Source of the DNA: Candidatus Peribacteria bacterium
GTDB lineage: Bacteria; Patescibacteriota; Gracilibacteria; Absconditabacterales; Absconditicoccaceae
Direction: 5' to 3'
NCBI GenBank assembly: GCA_023898485.1
Contig: CP060225.1
Location: 930,001-994,000, forward strand
DNA: 64,000 bases
Shown here: one piece after another, positions 39,141-50,757 of the stretch
Layout: each line of letters opens with the position of its first letter
Position numbering within the stretch: position 1 is the first letter of the stretch
Made by a program: the position numbers and the translations under genes
The notes under the pieces: generated by a model
Told to the model about the DNA's origin: nothing
The model's input: the letters and a program-made list of their open reading frames with translations, nothing else
Databases searched by the model: none

Positions 39141-42100
39141 ATGGGTGCACGACATGACAAACTCTATCCTCTCATCTATCGCATGGTCACAGGCGAATCT
39201 CTTCCTGATGATCAAAAAGTTGCTAGTGACCAGTTACTAGTTACGAGCACTTCCATCAAGCACCAAGTACCAACCGCCACCTGACTACTTACTTTCCATA
39301 TTCTGCCATTCAAAGATAATGAATTGGGTATCAATCACTGGCAAGGAATTTTGAAAAATTTCCATAAAATCAAAGAACAACTCGATTTTACTATGGTGGG
39401 AAATAGCGCAACTATTAAAATGTATGTCACGATGCCACTGTCACTTCGTACGTATTTTGAGAATATTTTTTATGCTGCTTATCCGACATCTGATCTCATC
39501 GAAGTATCTGCATGATTGCCTCATCAAGGTGGTCATCAGCAGTATGTCCATTTTTCGAAAGAGGCAGAAATTGCTACCAAAGAGTACTATGTCCAGGATG
39601 GTACCTATATCGATCCGATGAAAGATACGATGGCGCTCTTTGCTGCTGTCCCTGCGACGATGTGGCTTACGCTTACGTATAGTCATCGTTTTCAGGAAAG
39701 GTTTTCTTGATGGGATGCTTTTGTGAAGAAGATGATTTCTCTTACTAAGAAAGTCACACCTGACAAACCTACTCCTACCGAGACACCAGAACAAAGAGAA
39801 CAACGCGAAAAAGATGAGGCTGCTGTCAAGCAATACCAGCAGTCAAAGGGAGAGCTGTTTCTCTCTGTGAGCTATGCGTTGGTCGGAGCAGATGAATACA
39901 CAACAGCGGCTATAGAAGATGCACTCAGTAAATCATGGAAAACATTTGTTCCGATGGGGTCGCTATCATTCAAGCCGAAAAAACCTTCATATCAGGGTAT
40001 GTCGAGGAGTCAGGCATGTAATTTTTTCCATATTCCTACCAAGGCAAATCCTGTCAAGCAGCTTGAATATGCAGTCTATAGAAAACTTCCGTTCCCTACT
40101 CATCTTCCCACGCTCGACAATACACCTCATGGTGAGGTGACGATTATTGGTAAGACAGATTTTAAAGGGCAGCATATTCCTTTTGGTATCCGTACGGAGG
40201 ATAAGTTCCGTCACATGTATATCATCGGTAAAACGGGTACGGGTAAATCGACGTTCCTCTCGAATATGATCAGATCGGATATGTATTCTGGTTCTGGATT
40301 ATGTTTGATAGATCCACACGGAGATCTCGTCGATACGGTTCTTGAACACGTGCCGAGTCATCGCTCCAATGATGTGGTGCTTTTCGATGTGGGAGATCAG
40401 GAATTTCCTATCGGATTTAATCTCCTCCAATACAAAACACCTGACGAGAAATTACGTATCGTCTCGGGAGTCGTGTCTGTTTTTCATAAGCTCTTCGGAC
40501 ATTCACGAGGTCCGCGTCTGGAATATATTCTTCGCAATGTTCTGCTTACGTTGGTAGACTATCCCAATGCAACTATTCTCCACCTGATGCGTGTGCTGAC
40601 GGACAAGAATTTCCGTGAAGAAGTGTTATCTCATCTGGATGATGCGGTGGTGATGCGTTTTTGGCGTGATGAGTTTGATAAGCGAAATGATAAACAGATC
40701 CAAGAAGCCATCGGTCCGATCACGAATAAGGTCTGACAATTTTTGTCATCATCCATTGTCCGTAATATCTTCGGCCAACCCAATACCAAACTTAATATGC
40801 GTGATGCAATGGACTCAGGCAAAATCATTCTTGTGAATCTGTCCAAAGGTCGCATAGGAGAAGACAATGCTCAGATGATAGGATCTCTATTAGTGACCAA
40901 AATACAGATTGATGCGATGTCTCGTGCGGATATTAGTTATACTGATCGTAAGGATTTCTATCTCTATATTGATGAATTCCAAAATTTTGCTACTGAATCA
41001 TTTGCTACTATTCTTTCGGAAGCTCGTAAATATAGACTGTCACTGATTGTAGCGAATCAGTATACATCACAGCTAGATCAGACGATCCGTGATGCTATCT
41101 TTGGAAATGTGGGTACGATGATCTCGTTCACGCTGTGATACGATGATGCAGTCGTGATGTCCTCGCAGTACAAAGAGATGATCACGCCGAATGACATGAT
41201 CTCTCTCCCACGCTTCAAGGCATATACCAAACTCATGGTGGATGGTATTACGACCGATCCCTTCTCTATGCAGACACTACCTCTTGTCTCACCCGAAGAT
41301 TCTGTCGAAATCAAAGACAAAATCAGACGCCAATCACGTCAGCGCTATGCGATGGAGCGTGGTCGTCTGGAAGGACTTCTTCAGGCGTGGGCGAGTAAAT
41401 CATTTTCCAAGCAAGAGGCTATTGCTCGTCAAGCGCAGCTCGAATGACTGGGACTCGATGAGGGTCAGGTCAGTATTTTGGAAGATCTAGAAGTACAGCG
41501 TAGGCAGCACCTTTTCCGTGACTATGCGGTAGAAGGTAATGAGCCTGATGCGATGCTTATGGATGTCGTTAGCGGGAATCATAGAGCGATCTGGTATACG
41601 AAGCCTGAAGACTTGGATCGTGTAACTCAGCTCCATCCCATGAAAACAAAAGGGGCGAGTTTTGATGTGCAGGGACATACATTACATATTACTGTCGATA
41701 AATATGTCCATCGTTCACTCAGAAATGAAGCCAATAAACTCTTGACGATTTGGGTCGGTACACCTGATGAGGTCCGTGAGCAAATCCGCAATGGCTTTGG
41801 TAATACAGACAAGCGAAAATATGTCGTCAATGTGGAGAAATACCAAAACGCCAAAACACCAAAACACCAAAACGATCACAAGACGAATAATCGCTGAGAC
41901 GATTCATCGATTGAGCATTTGGGCACATTTTCTATTGATGATATTGTGCTCGGTGAGTGGTATGATGGCTATGTGAAGCTGATCTATAATTATGGTATCT
42001 TCGTCACGGTCAAGGGAGTGGAATGATTGCTTCATAAGAACTGGATAGAGAATGTACCCGATAGTGTGAAGTTTACCGATTACTATAATCAGGGAGATAA

Positions 42101-42173
42101 GATACGTGTCAAAGCAGCAGAGTTTAAGGTGATTAAGGGGGAGAAGAGAGTAGTATGGAGTCAGATAAACTAA
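39141..42173 (+). CDS. Type IV secretion/conjugation-type ATPase fused to an S1-like domain
   Basis: 1010 residues. A roughly 320-residue N-terminal region is followed by a VirB4/TraG-type motor: Walker A IIGKTGTGKSTF, DPHGDLVD, Walker B FYLYIDEFQNF and the sensor VANQYTSQLD. About 70 C-terminal residues (VLGEWYDGYVKLIYNYGIFV, GEKRVVWSQ) look like an S1/OB RNA-binding fold, an unusual partner. A low-complexity linker with repeated CAAAACACCAAAACG-type words joins them. Nine or so glycines are UGA. Such proteins drive DNA or protein transfer, or pilus function. A VirB2-like pilin gene is at 48487. Confidence 0.85.
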
Positions 42174-42204
42174 AATTTATATTATAGTAGCATGGAGATG
42201 ACAT

Positions 42205-43473
42205 TTATCTCTTCTTTTGTGTTTATAGATTTCTGAGAGTAGTGATCAGGATATCAATATCTTTCGGTGTGGTATAGGCATGGAAACTGATACGACATCA
42301 ACCATCAATTCAGATATCATGCCAGAATGGAAATGTACAGTGTCCACCACAGCGGATAGCTATCTGATGATCTGCACAGTGCTGGGCGAGAGCATTTTTG
42401 GTGATAGTATCGAGAGTGAAGGAGATGACTCAGCCACGCAAGAACCCCCTCCCGCAAGCGGGTCCTCCCCCTTGTCAGGGGGCGACACTTTTTTCAAAGG
42501 AGGACAAATCAGAGCCGATAATGGCGCATAAGGGGAGAGCTTGAAGTCTTTCTAATGCGTATTGTGTTAGTTCTTGGTCATGCTGACTGATGACCTCTAC
42601 TCATCCGATACTATCGATGTAGTCTATAGCTGCTAGTAGGCTGACTGCGCCTACGACGTTGGGTGTGCCTGCTTCTCGTCCGTGGATGTCAGACTGGAGT
42701 TCGTAGTTGTCGCGAGTGACTTCGGCAATAGCTCATCCACCTCATCGTGCGGGAGTGAGTGATGTGATTCGTTTCTTTTGCATTCGAAGCATACCAAGAC
42801 CTGTCAGACTGAACATTTTGTGAGCAGTGCCGATGAGCACATCTGCTCCGAGTGTGGTGACATTGATAGGGTATTTGCCGAGTATCTGTGATCCGTCGAT
42901 GACGAAAAATATGTCATCTCCCACTATCTGTCTGACGCGAGAGAGGTCAGGCATGTCACCGGTGACATTGGAAAACGCGGAAAGTGATATGACTTTCGTC
43001 GTGTCATCGATGAGAGAGAGGAGGACTGATCGGTCAAGTGTGTAGTTCTCATCAATCGGAAGTCGCCTGATAGTGAGATTGTACTGCTCAGCGATCATCT
43101 GTCGGGGGACGATATTAGCATGATGTTCAGGAACCCCGAGGATCATACTGTCACCAGGGGTCAGGATACCACTTTTGACCAATGATTGTGCCAAGAGATT
43201 GAAGCAGGCAGTGGCATTATAGTGGTAGATCACTTCCGCTTCGCTGGATCATCCTATGAATTGGGCAAAGCGAGCTTTAGATTGTTGGTATAGGTCTTCA
43301 GACTGCTCAGCAATACTATAGGTGCCACGATGGATGTTGCTATTGGTGGTAGTGAGATAGTCAGTCACTGCGTCGATGACGGATTGTGGTTTTTGGCTGG
43401 TGGCAGCACTGTCCAGATACACAAGATCGGGATGAGTAGAGAAGATGGGAAAATCGGAGCGAAAGTTTGTCAT
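42205..43473 (-). CDS. sufS: Cysteine desulfurase (SufS-like)
   Basis: A PLP enzyme that releases sulfur from cysteine for Fe-S and thio-modification. 422 residues: YLDSAATSQKP at the start, the PLP lysine in GTAHKMFSLTGLG, REAGTPNV, and the catalytic Cys in CGGHCTFP near the end. UGA glycines include a run in PARGGGGAIAE and the C-terminal HDIGIDGGC. Between FEKSV and GVISFTLD lies an in-frame palindromic insertion of about 17 residues (GQGGGPACGRGFL-like) that may add a flexible loop. No other suf genes are adjacent. Confidence 0.92.
42440..42490. repeat. GC-rich palindromic insertion inside the desulfurase gene
   Basis: CCCGCAAGCGGG and CCCCCTTGTCAGGGGG hairpins side by side, keeping the reading frame open. 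It shares the CCCCCTTG/AGGGGG hairpin with the insertion in uvrC at 21610-21690. Confidence 0.65.
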
Positions 43474-43507
43474 GATACCGTATGATCAGGGTTGGTAAAT
43501 TACTTTT

Positions 43508-43632
43508 TTTATGTTACTTTTTTCTACCAGCGAAAAAAGTAACCAAAAACGCCTCGTCTCGGCAGCCAGCGCGTGCCTCGACACCTGCTACGGGTATTGT
43601 AGCTCTGGCGGCACTTGACGCGTTCTTTCGTT
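43508..43632 (+). repeat. Dispersed repeat, copy B
   Basis: Begins with the inverted repeat GTTACTTTTTT...AAAAAAGTAAC, followed by TCTCGGCAGCCAGCGCGTGC, CTCGACACCTGCTACGG and CTCTGGCGGCA. Copy C (49055-49160) has the same order with about 37 identical bases in the core but a different stem sequence. It occupies the space between two minus-strand genes. Confidence 0.85.
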
Positions 43633-43697
43633 TTCATTTTTATATAAAAAAAAATCATCTGCAAGAGAATAGATTGGACCAATTCGTAGAGGATTTG

Positions 43698-45980
43698 TTA
43701 GGTGAAGAATTCTGGTACTTTTTCTAGTTGCTCATCAAGTGATGCAAGATCTGCTTGATCTTGTTGGTCTGATTGTGTTTCCATAGCTTGTCTGATATCT
43801 GTGCTGTAGAGCTGCTGGGTATGTGGAGAGAGTTGTTGTTTGGCTATATTTTTGCAATAATAGTCGAAAGTAATATCAGGATTTTTGGTATCAATGATAT
43901 GCTGTGCATACTCTACAAAAAGAGATAAGTCTTTACTATCCATAGGGGATTTATCTCCTATCTTTTGGAATTTGGAGAGGAGTTCGTGTGAACGATTGGG
44001 ATATTGATTATCCATATTGAGATACTGAAACCAGGGATCAGATGACTTGGAGAGATCGATGTCGTTGGATGTCTGAGCTATGTTTTTGATGCGCTGTGGG
44101 AGCGATCCAAGCGTTGCTAAATCTTGTGCTAATTGCTTGTTTTCGGTAGTGCTGTTGCTCTCGGTGGTTCTGTCGATGAGATTGTATGTTTCTTGGTATT
44201 GTTCATTGTTTTGGTCTGGTCTGTCGTTGTAGTCGTTGGCGGTGTTTTGTGTTTGGTTGAATGTATTGAATTCGGTGGCGAACTGTCTGCCTTGGAGATG
44301 TGCCTTGAGTTCGGTGGCGTAGCGCTGGATGCTGACCTTTTGGCTGGCGGTGTCGTTTTCGAGTGTGGATTTTTGCTGCGTAGCAAATGATTCAAGTGAT
44401 TTTTGGTAGTCTTGGTAGTTGTTAGTATCGGTAATATCTGCTAGACTCATGGTGCTGATGATGCTTCCCATGGTCGGCAGACTGACGCCGTGAAGTGTGT
44501 CTGTGATTTCGTTGCCATCCACTTGATTGTCTTTGCGGTCGAAGATTTTGGGTCCTGTGAGTTGCTCACCGATAGTGATAGGGTGGTGGAACTCGTATCC
44601 GTCGATGCCAAAAGGGATGGTCAGACCCTGAGTTGCGTCGTACGAGATGGTGGACTGATTGACATCCATATCCTGTCCCATGGATCCGAAAAGATTGGCA
44701 ATATGGGCGAGATAGTTCTGCTGTGTAGCGTCTTTGATGGTGTCACTGGTTTGGGTGCTGAGTGATTGGGTGAGGATGGTATGACTTGTCTGGACTCTCT
44801 CATATTGTTCTGGTTTGATGGTTTCCGTATTGATTTTTCTATCACGGATGAGCTGACTGAGTCGCAATCATTGGAGGAAAGATTGTTGCTGCTCTTTGGG
44901 TATAGAAAGATCTTTGACGATTTGTTGGCCGACAGTGCTATCGGGCTGCACGACTTGGTTATTGATCTGGTAGACCATTGGCAGTGTATCTATGATTTTG
45001 TCTGCTAGTGTGCCAAACTTTTCCTGGTTTTCAGGATTTTGGATGATGTTTTGGAACTCTGTGTCATGCGCACCATCAAATCACTCTATCTGTCATACTG
45101 CATCATCCTGTGCGAGATCATCGAGCGTGTCTATTTTTTTAGCACTATTGAGAGATTCTACTATCCCCAATGATTCTTTGAGTCCATCAAAAGAGCCATC
45201 AGACAGATAGGTGAGTACCTTCTGCTGATCATCGTCCTGCCGCTGGAGTTCGTCTGCAAGGTTAGGGTTCTGCTGGAGAGTCAGAAGTTTCACAATATCA
45301 TCTCTCTGGAGATGGTAGTCTGCGAGCTGAGACTCGTCGATGGTGAGTCATTGGTCTACTTTTTGTTGGGCGTTTTGGAAGTTTTCTGATCACTCTCAAT
45401 GGATGAGATCAGCTTTTTGCTTAGCGATTTTAATCATCTCTTTTATTTCTTGTCCGATTTCCTTTTGGTTTGCTATACTTTCATCAATTTCTTGTCCGAT
45501 TTCCTTTTGGTTTGCTATACTTTCATCAATTTCTTGTCCGATTTCCTTTTGGTTTGCCAATATGTTCTGTTTTTCATCAATTTTTGCTTGTGTAGAGAGG
45601 GCTAGATGGTATTTTTCTTGTGCGACAGTTGTAGCATGGTCATAGAGTGATCCCATCTTTGTATCTCGTGTCATGCTAGTGAGCGCTTGGAGTCCTGCTA
45701 TTATGTGTTCAGGCTTGAGTTTTTGATTTTCTTGACTGGTCAAGAATTTTTGGAGTGCCTCTTGCATAGGTTGCTGATCTCCTACTTCACTAGTAGCTTG
45801 TGAGAGGAGTTGTTCTATAGTTTGGTTTATCTGTTGTGCTAGTTCTGGGTCTTGATTTATCTTATTTTGCATATCGGGAGAAAGATGCATCTGTTGCAGT
45901 GCCTCTATCGGTTTATTATTGTTTTGTTGCACCTGTTCTATCGGGTCTTGGCGAGGTGCTTCTCCCTCTCCCAAAGGCAT
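43698..45980 (-). CDS. Large Gln-rich coiled-coil protein with tandem 14-residue repeats
   Basis: 760 residues, very rich in Gln, Asp and Ser, mostly predicted helix, without a signal peptide or membrane segment. Near residues 160-200 a 14-residue unit, ANQKEIGQEIDESI, is repeated almost three times (42-bp DNA repeats). The rest has no motif I recognise. Four UGA glycines. Stop TAA. Its start follows a terminator. The adjacent secreted protein (46053-46895) carries the same ALSTQAKIDE...ANQKEI module, so the two genes have exchanged or duplicated this segment. Confidence 0.75.
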
Positions 45981-45993
45981 TTGATCACTTGTA

Positions 45994-46034
45994 AGTAAAA
46001 AATCCTCATACTACCAAGTATAAAGATTTTTTAT
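45994..46034 (-). terminator. Rho-independent terminator after the secreted repeat protein
   Basis: Minus-strand stem AAAATC..ATACT / AGTAT..GATTTTTT with small bulges, ending in T6, just downstream of the 46053 stop. Confidence 0.6.
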
Positions 46035-46052
46035 GATCTTGGCAAATTTTGA

Positions 46053-46895
46053 TTATTTTTTTGCGATAAGATTATTGGTGATGTCTTTGAAATCGTTTTG
46101 ATACTTTTCACCCAGACTTTCTAATGCTCATAGAAATCATTTAGATAATCATTTTTCTATAATCAGTTCTTTTAATTCCTTTTTAGTAATTTTGTTTGTA
46201 TAAAAAGCATTAATAAGTGATAAGGCAGCATTGATTTCCTTTTGGTTTGTATCTTCTATAATTTTTCACTTATTGATTTCCTTTTGGTTTGTATCTTCTA
46301 TAATTTTTCACTTATTGATTTCCTTTTGGTTTGCTATACTTTCATCAATTTCATCAATTTTTGCTTGTGTAGAGAGGGCTATTTTTTCATTTTCGAGAGT
46401 AGTGAGATTTTTGCCTGCGGTGGCCCTGATGGGTCAGACAGAAATGAGAAACGCTGGATCATATCCTGCATCGACGAGTGCCTTGCGAGTGGGGCCGAAT
46501 TCTTTTCGCTCATTAACACTGATAGCATCAATTGCTGCTTTGGCAGCGTCATAGTTTTTGGCAGTGATGAGAGAGTCTACTTTTTTGTATGCTTCGGTGA
46601 TATTATTGACGACTTGAATGGTATGTTCCATCATTTTTTGGTCTGTCTCTGGCTTCCCTTCGAACTGTGCACGAAATGCTTTTTCGCCAGGGAGTTCGGT
46701 AATGCTATCTTTGAGTTGTTGTTCTTCTTCTTGAGATCACAAGATATACGTATTTTCTTGATTATGTGTTGCTTCTAGGTTTGCTGCAATTTCTTTTTGC
46801 ATTGCAGGGTCTTGAAAATCTTGAGGTAATTCTGTGGTATGTGCGGCAGCCGTGAGACTTGTTGCAGCTGCAATAGTGGTGAGAAGGTTTTTCAT
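46053..46895 (-). CDS. Secreted protein with tandem NQKEIN repeats
   Basis: 280 residues. Signal peptide MKNLLTTIAAATSLTAAAHT, then a helical domain, then two and a half copies of a 14-residue unit NQKEINKGKIIEDT in which the Gly is UGA, then a charged C-terminal helix ending NNLIAKK. It shares ALSTQAKIDE and ANQKEI with the neighbouring Gln-rich protein, at DNA level over about 30 identical bases. Function unknown. Confidence 0.72.
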
Positions 46896-47015
46896 GTGTT
46901 TAGCGTGTACATGATAAATCACGATGTTCCGACATTGAGTATACTGATCTGTCTATACCTTGTCAAGTATGACATGATTTCTGATGGTTAGCGGTGATTA
47001 TCCTCTTTTCCATCA

Positions 47016-47046
47016 TAAAAAATCCTGCACTGATATGCAGGATAAT
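47016..47046 (-). terminator. Rho-independent terminator after asnS
   Basis: ATCCTGCA and TGCAGGAT form a perfect stem with a 6-base loop, followed on the minus strand by T6, 10 bases after the asnS stop. Confidence 0.88.
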
Positions 47047-47055
47047 AGATGTTTT

Positions 47056-48348
47056 CTATGGAGTGATCCTATTGTGATAACGTGGAAATGGAATGGTCTC
47101 GCGAATGTGATGCAGACCTGCAATTCGTCTGACGAGTCTTTCGAGTCCGAAACCAAAACCAGAAGTAGTGACTCATCCATATTTGCGGATATCGAGATAT
47201 CGTTGGTATTCTGCGAGATCATATCCTTTGTCGATGATTTTTTGACGGAGTGTCTCGTAATCTGCGATACGTTCGGATCATCCGATGACTTCTCCATAGC
47301 CTTCGGGAGCGAGGAGGTCGCTACAGCGCGCAGTACCGGGATGATCGAGGTCTTCGGGCATATAAAACGCTTTGACCGCGAGGGGGAAGTTGGTGACGAA
47401 AATCGGTGTCTGATACTGGTTCATGAGGATTTCTTCGTCGTCTCCGCCGAGATCTTCTCACTGCTGGATATCGGAGCCGAGCCCTTGGAGCTGGCGGACT
47501 ATTTCTTCGTGGGTGATGCGTGGCCAGTCGAGGTCTCTGACTGCTTCGAGTTTACTTATATCTCTTTCAAGGATAGTGAGTTCAGTACTATTTTTTGCTA
47601 GTACTTGACTGACGATGTATTTGACCAGACTCTCTTGGATGTCCATATTGCCACGAAAATCCGTGAATGCCATCTCTGCGTCCATCATCCAGAGTTCGTT
47701 GAGATGGCGTCTGGTTTTGCTTTTCTCCGCTCTGAAGACGGGTCAGAAATCATAGACGTTGCGGTGAGCGGCGATGGCTGCTTCGATGTACATTTGACCG
47801 GTTTGGCTCAAGAACATAGTTTCGCCATTGGTATGTTCGACACTGTAGAGTTCGGTGCTGTCTTCGGCACAGGTGGGCGTGAAGATGGGGGAATCGATTT
47901 TGATGAAATCGTGGTCACGCATTCGATCATACGTCGCGTGGATGATAGTGTCACGGATCCTCTGGATAGCCCACTGAGATTTGGCTCTGAGGTAGAGATG
48001 ACGATGATCGAAAAGGAATTCTACGCCATGATCATCCTTGGTGCCGAGAGGATAGTCGTTGGTCTGTGAGAGAATAGCGAAACCAGATACTTGGAGCTCA
48101 TACTGTTCGTACTTCGGATGTTTGGAGACGGTTCCTGTCAGCTCAAGAGCAGACTCGATACCACAGGCAGTCACCTGGCCGAAGTGCTCATCTCCGATGA
48201 CTTTCTGTTCGATAACACACTGGATATACCCTGTACCATCGCGGAGTTCGATAAAGGCTATTTTTCCTGATGAGCGGATGTTTTGGATCCATCACTGGAG
48301 TGTGATGGTCTGTCCGACTGAGTTGGCGGTGATGTGTTTGATAAGCAT
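47056..48348 (-). CDS. asnS: Asparaginyl-tRNA synthetase
   Basis: A class II synthetase for tRNA-Asn, 430 residues. N-terminal OB domain with QGWIQNIRSSGKIAFIELRDG (first Gly UGA), motif 2 around FGPVFRAEKSKTRRHLNEL and motif 3 in GFGFGLERLVRRIAG. Discrimination from AspRS rests on the overall pattern and the RAEKS...RHL form. UGA glycines at about 48286, 47740, 47455, 47276 and 47165. ATG 48346-48348, TAG stop. The presence of gatB (55439) suggests the amidotransferase is needed for Gln rather than Asn, or for both. Confidence 0.92.
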
Positions 48349-48430
48349 GGTGAGAGGGACGAAATAGATGAAGTAGTTGAAATGGACTCATTAGTCTTTG
48401 TGATAGGGAAAATAGGTGTTTTTGCAAGGT

Positions 48431-48459
48431 TAAAAAAATCCTCGAATGCTCGAGGATGA
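48431..48459 (-). terminator. Rho-independent terminator after the VirB2-like gene
   Basis: ATCCTCGA and TCGAGGAT form a perfect stem with a 4-base loop and T7 on the minus strand. Confidence 0.88.
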
Positions 48460-48486
48460 CGTGATGGGGATCTGTAGGTTTTTGGA

Positions 48487-48945
48487 TTATGATAAGAATG
48501 CAGTGGTAATAATTCTCATAATGGCATAGGAAAATATGATGATTACAACGCCGATAATAGCATTGCTGATTCTAGTGCTTCCTTTGCCTGTGTTGCCAGA
48601 GAAGACATACGTAGCATATTCGTATCCAGCCCAGATAATCATGAGAGCACCGATTACGAGACCAATTTGACTGATAAACCTTACTAGATAGGCAGCGTAA
48701 TTGAGGATAGTGTTTCGTGTCATGACACCACTAGCAAGTTGTTTGCCTGTGTTTCATTCATTGGCAACTGCTTCACGATAGTAGGCATCGATAGTATTAC
48801 CTCCACCACTTGCTGTGACGGTTTGTACACTTTGTGCTACGCCTGTACCTGATGATTCATCGATTCCAGGGAATATTTGGAGCTGAGCAGAAGCGAGACT
48901 AATCAATGATACTGTTGCTGCTATGATGAGGAGAAATTTTTTCAT
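48487..48945 (-). CDS. VirB2/TrbC-like pilin-type membrane protein
   Basis: 152 residues: signal peptide (MKKFLLIIAATVSLISLASA), a polar loop, then two long hydrophobic helices separated by SGNTGKGSTR. This is the topology of VirB2/TrbC major pilins of type IV secretion systems, though the sequence match is weak. Two UGA glycines join what appear as two short frames. Flanked by terminators, so transcribed alone. It may work with the conjugative-type ATPase at 39141. Confidence 0.7.
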
Positions 48946-49054
48946 TCGTGTGCTGAATGAGATAAACTACTGCAAGTATAGTGTTAAGGTTATGGTTTGT
49001 CAATTTTTGCAGTTTTTGTGTGTTATTTGCGCAGATTTATATACAACGTTTCGC

Positions 49055-49160
49055 TGAGACTTACTTTTGGCATGATCCAAAAGTAAGCAAAACATCTAGT
49101 CTCGGCAGCCAGCGCGTGCCTCGACACCTGCTACGGATGCTATAGTTCTGGCGGCAATTG
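49055..49160 (+). repeat. Dispersed repeat, copy C
   Basis: Starts with CTTACTTTTGG...CCAAAAGTAAG, a stem that differs from copy B at both arms but still pairs, then AGTCTCGGCAGCCAGCGCG, TGCCTCGACACCTGCTACGG and TTCTGGCGGCA as in copy B. Located between the VirB2-like gene and rsmB/F in a 245-base gap. Confidence 0.85.
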
Positions 49161-49190
49161 ATGTGTGGTTGTTCCGACTTGATATATTAT

Positions 49191-50651
49191 TTACACTCCT
49201 ACAAACTTATTTTTGATCTTACCATCGATGACTTTGCCCAGAGAGAAAGGAAGTCCATCTACATGGATGAGGTAGTAGGTTCTGTCTTCTAGCATTTGAT
49301 CGATATCTAGAGTTTCACCTTCGGTATATGACTGTGCTTGGTTGGGCGTGATGGAGATGGTATGATGTGTGGCGAGGTGACCAAGCGTATTAGCAAGATG
49401 TTGTAGTGGGATGAAATCCTTTTCTTCGGTACGTTTGTTGGTGAGGATTTTGGCGATAGGTATGCCTACTTTTTCGAAGCGAGCATGATTGAGATAAGGA
49501 AGAATGGTAGGAGAAGTGAGAAACACTGTTTTCTGACTGGCAACGAAGGCGTAGTTATCGAGATCTACTTCGATACCGAATGAGTCGTGAAGTCGTCTGG
49601 CGATCGTTTTATCCTGAGCCTTCGAGTGAGAGAGAGAAGTAGAAAATTCGCCCTGTTTGCTGGATGCTTTGTCGAAGGTGTATGGTTTGGCGATGCTGGC
49701 AGTTTTGCGGATTTTGGTCACGAAAAATCCTCCCGTGTGCTGATGATGTGGTCGACATCTGATACAAGATTGTGCATGGTTGGTGGTTAGTAGTTCGTGG
49801 TTTTGATAGTGTGTCAGTGCGTATTCAGTGCTAGGAATATGGATGTTTTCTATCTCGAATATATCGGGATAGGTGTCGAGGAGTCGAGCTATCTGGGATT
49901 CATTTTCTCGGTGATTGAGTGTGCAGGTAGAGTAGATGATGGATCCGCCGATTTTACATGCTTTGGCAGCAGAGTGGAGGAGTGACTGCTGGAGATCAGC
50001 GATATCGCGAACTCCTTTTTCTGACCATCGCTCGTATGCACTGGTAGATTTGTATCCTGTCCCTTCACCTGAGCAGGGAGCATCGAGCAGAATGCTGTCG
50101 AAAGTCTCGGGGAAGACGACACCAAAACTTGCTCCATTGATCTTGGAGATGGCGGTGTGGGCGAGTCATGACCTGTTGAGATTGGTAGCGAGGACATTGA
50201 GACGTTTGCTGTCGACGTCGTTGGATCGGACACACCCGATGGCGTCTGGCTGTTCTCTGGACATACGGTCGGCGAGTTGGATGCTTTTCCCTCATGGAGC
50301 AGCACACATATCGAGGACGAGTGCATGGGGCGGGATATCGACGAAGTGTGCGGGGATGCTGGCTGCGACCTCTTGGATATAGTAGTAGCCAGCCTGATGT
50401 CGCCAGGTAGATCCCAAGGGAAGACTTCTATCAGACCTATCGACGTAGTACATGTGTTTCAATGTGTTGTGTGGCGTGGACGTCAGTGTTCGTCAGGGAT
50501 TTTTTGCCAAGAAATCTGCTGTACTGATGCGAGACTGGAGGAGGTGAAGTGATTTGTCTAATGGCTGATCGAGTGCGGCGAAAAACGCTTCTTCTACGGA
50601 AGGGTCGTCGATGAGAGTGTGGATATAAGCTTGGTAATCAGAGAGGGACAT
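49191..50651 (-). CDS. 16S rRNA m5C methyltransferase (RsmB/RsmF, NOL1/NOP2/Sun family)
   Basis: 486 residues. SAM motif I reads LDMCAAPGGKS with the first Gly as UGA; the catalytic cysteines are in DAPCSGEG and YSTCTL; GGFFVTKI completes the Rossmann domain. The C-terminal 150 residues resemble the RsmF-type tail. ATG 50649-50651. Under the standard code only the C-terminal 176 residues form a frame. The exact cytosine target cannot be told from the sequence. Confidence 0.9.
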
Positions 50652-50757
50652 GATGTGTGTTCCGATTGGGGAAAATGAATATCTTGCTTTTAGTGTCTGA
50701 AGATAGTATAACTCTTGTCAATTAATGTCAATTTATTTCTTCAATTTTTGTGTATTG

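Noticed and set aside
45440..45555. 42-bp direct repeats as a CRISPR array
   Set aside because: The repeats are contiguous, multiples of three and in frame within a coding gene, without spacers.
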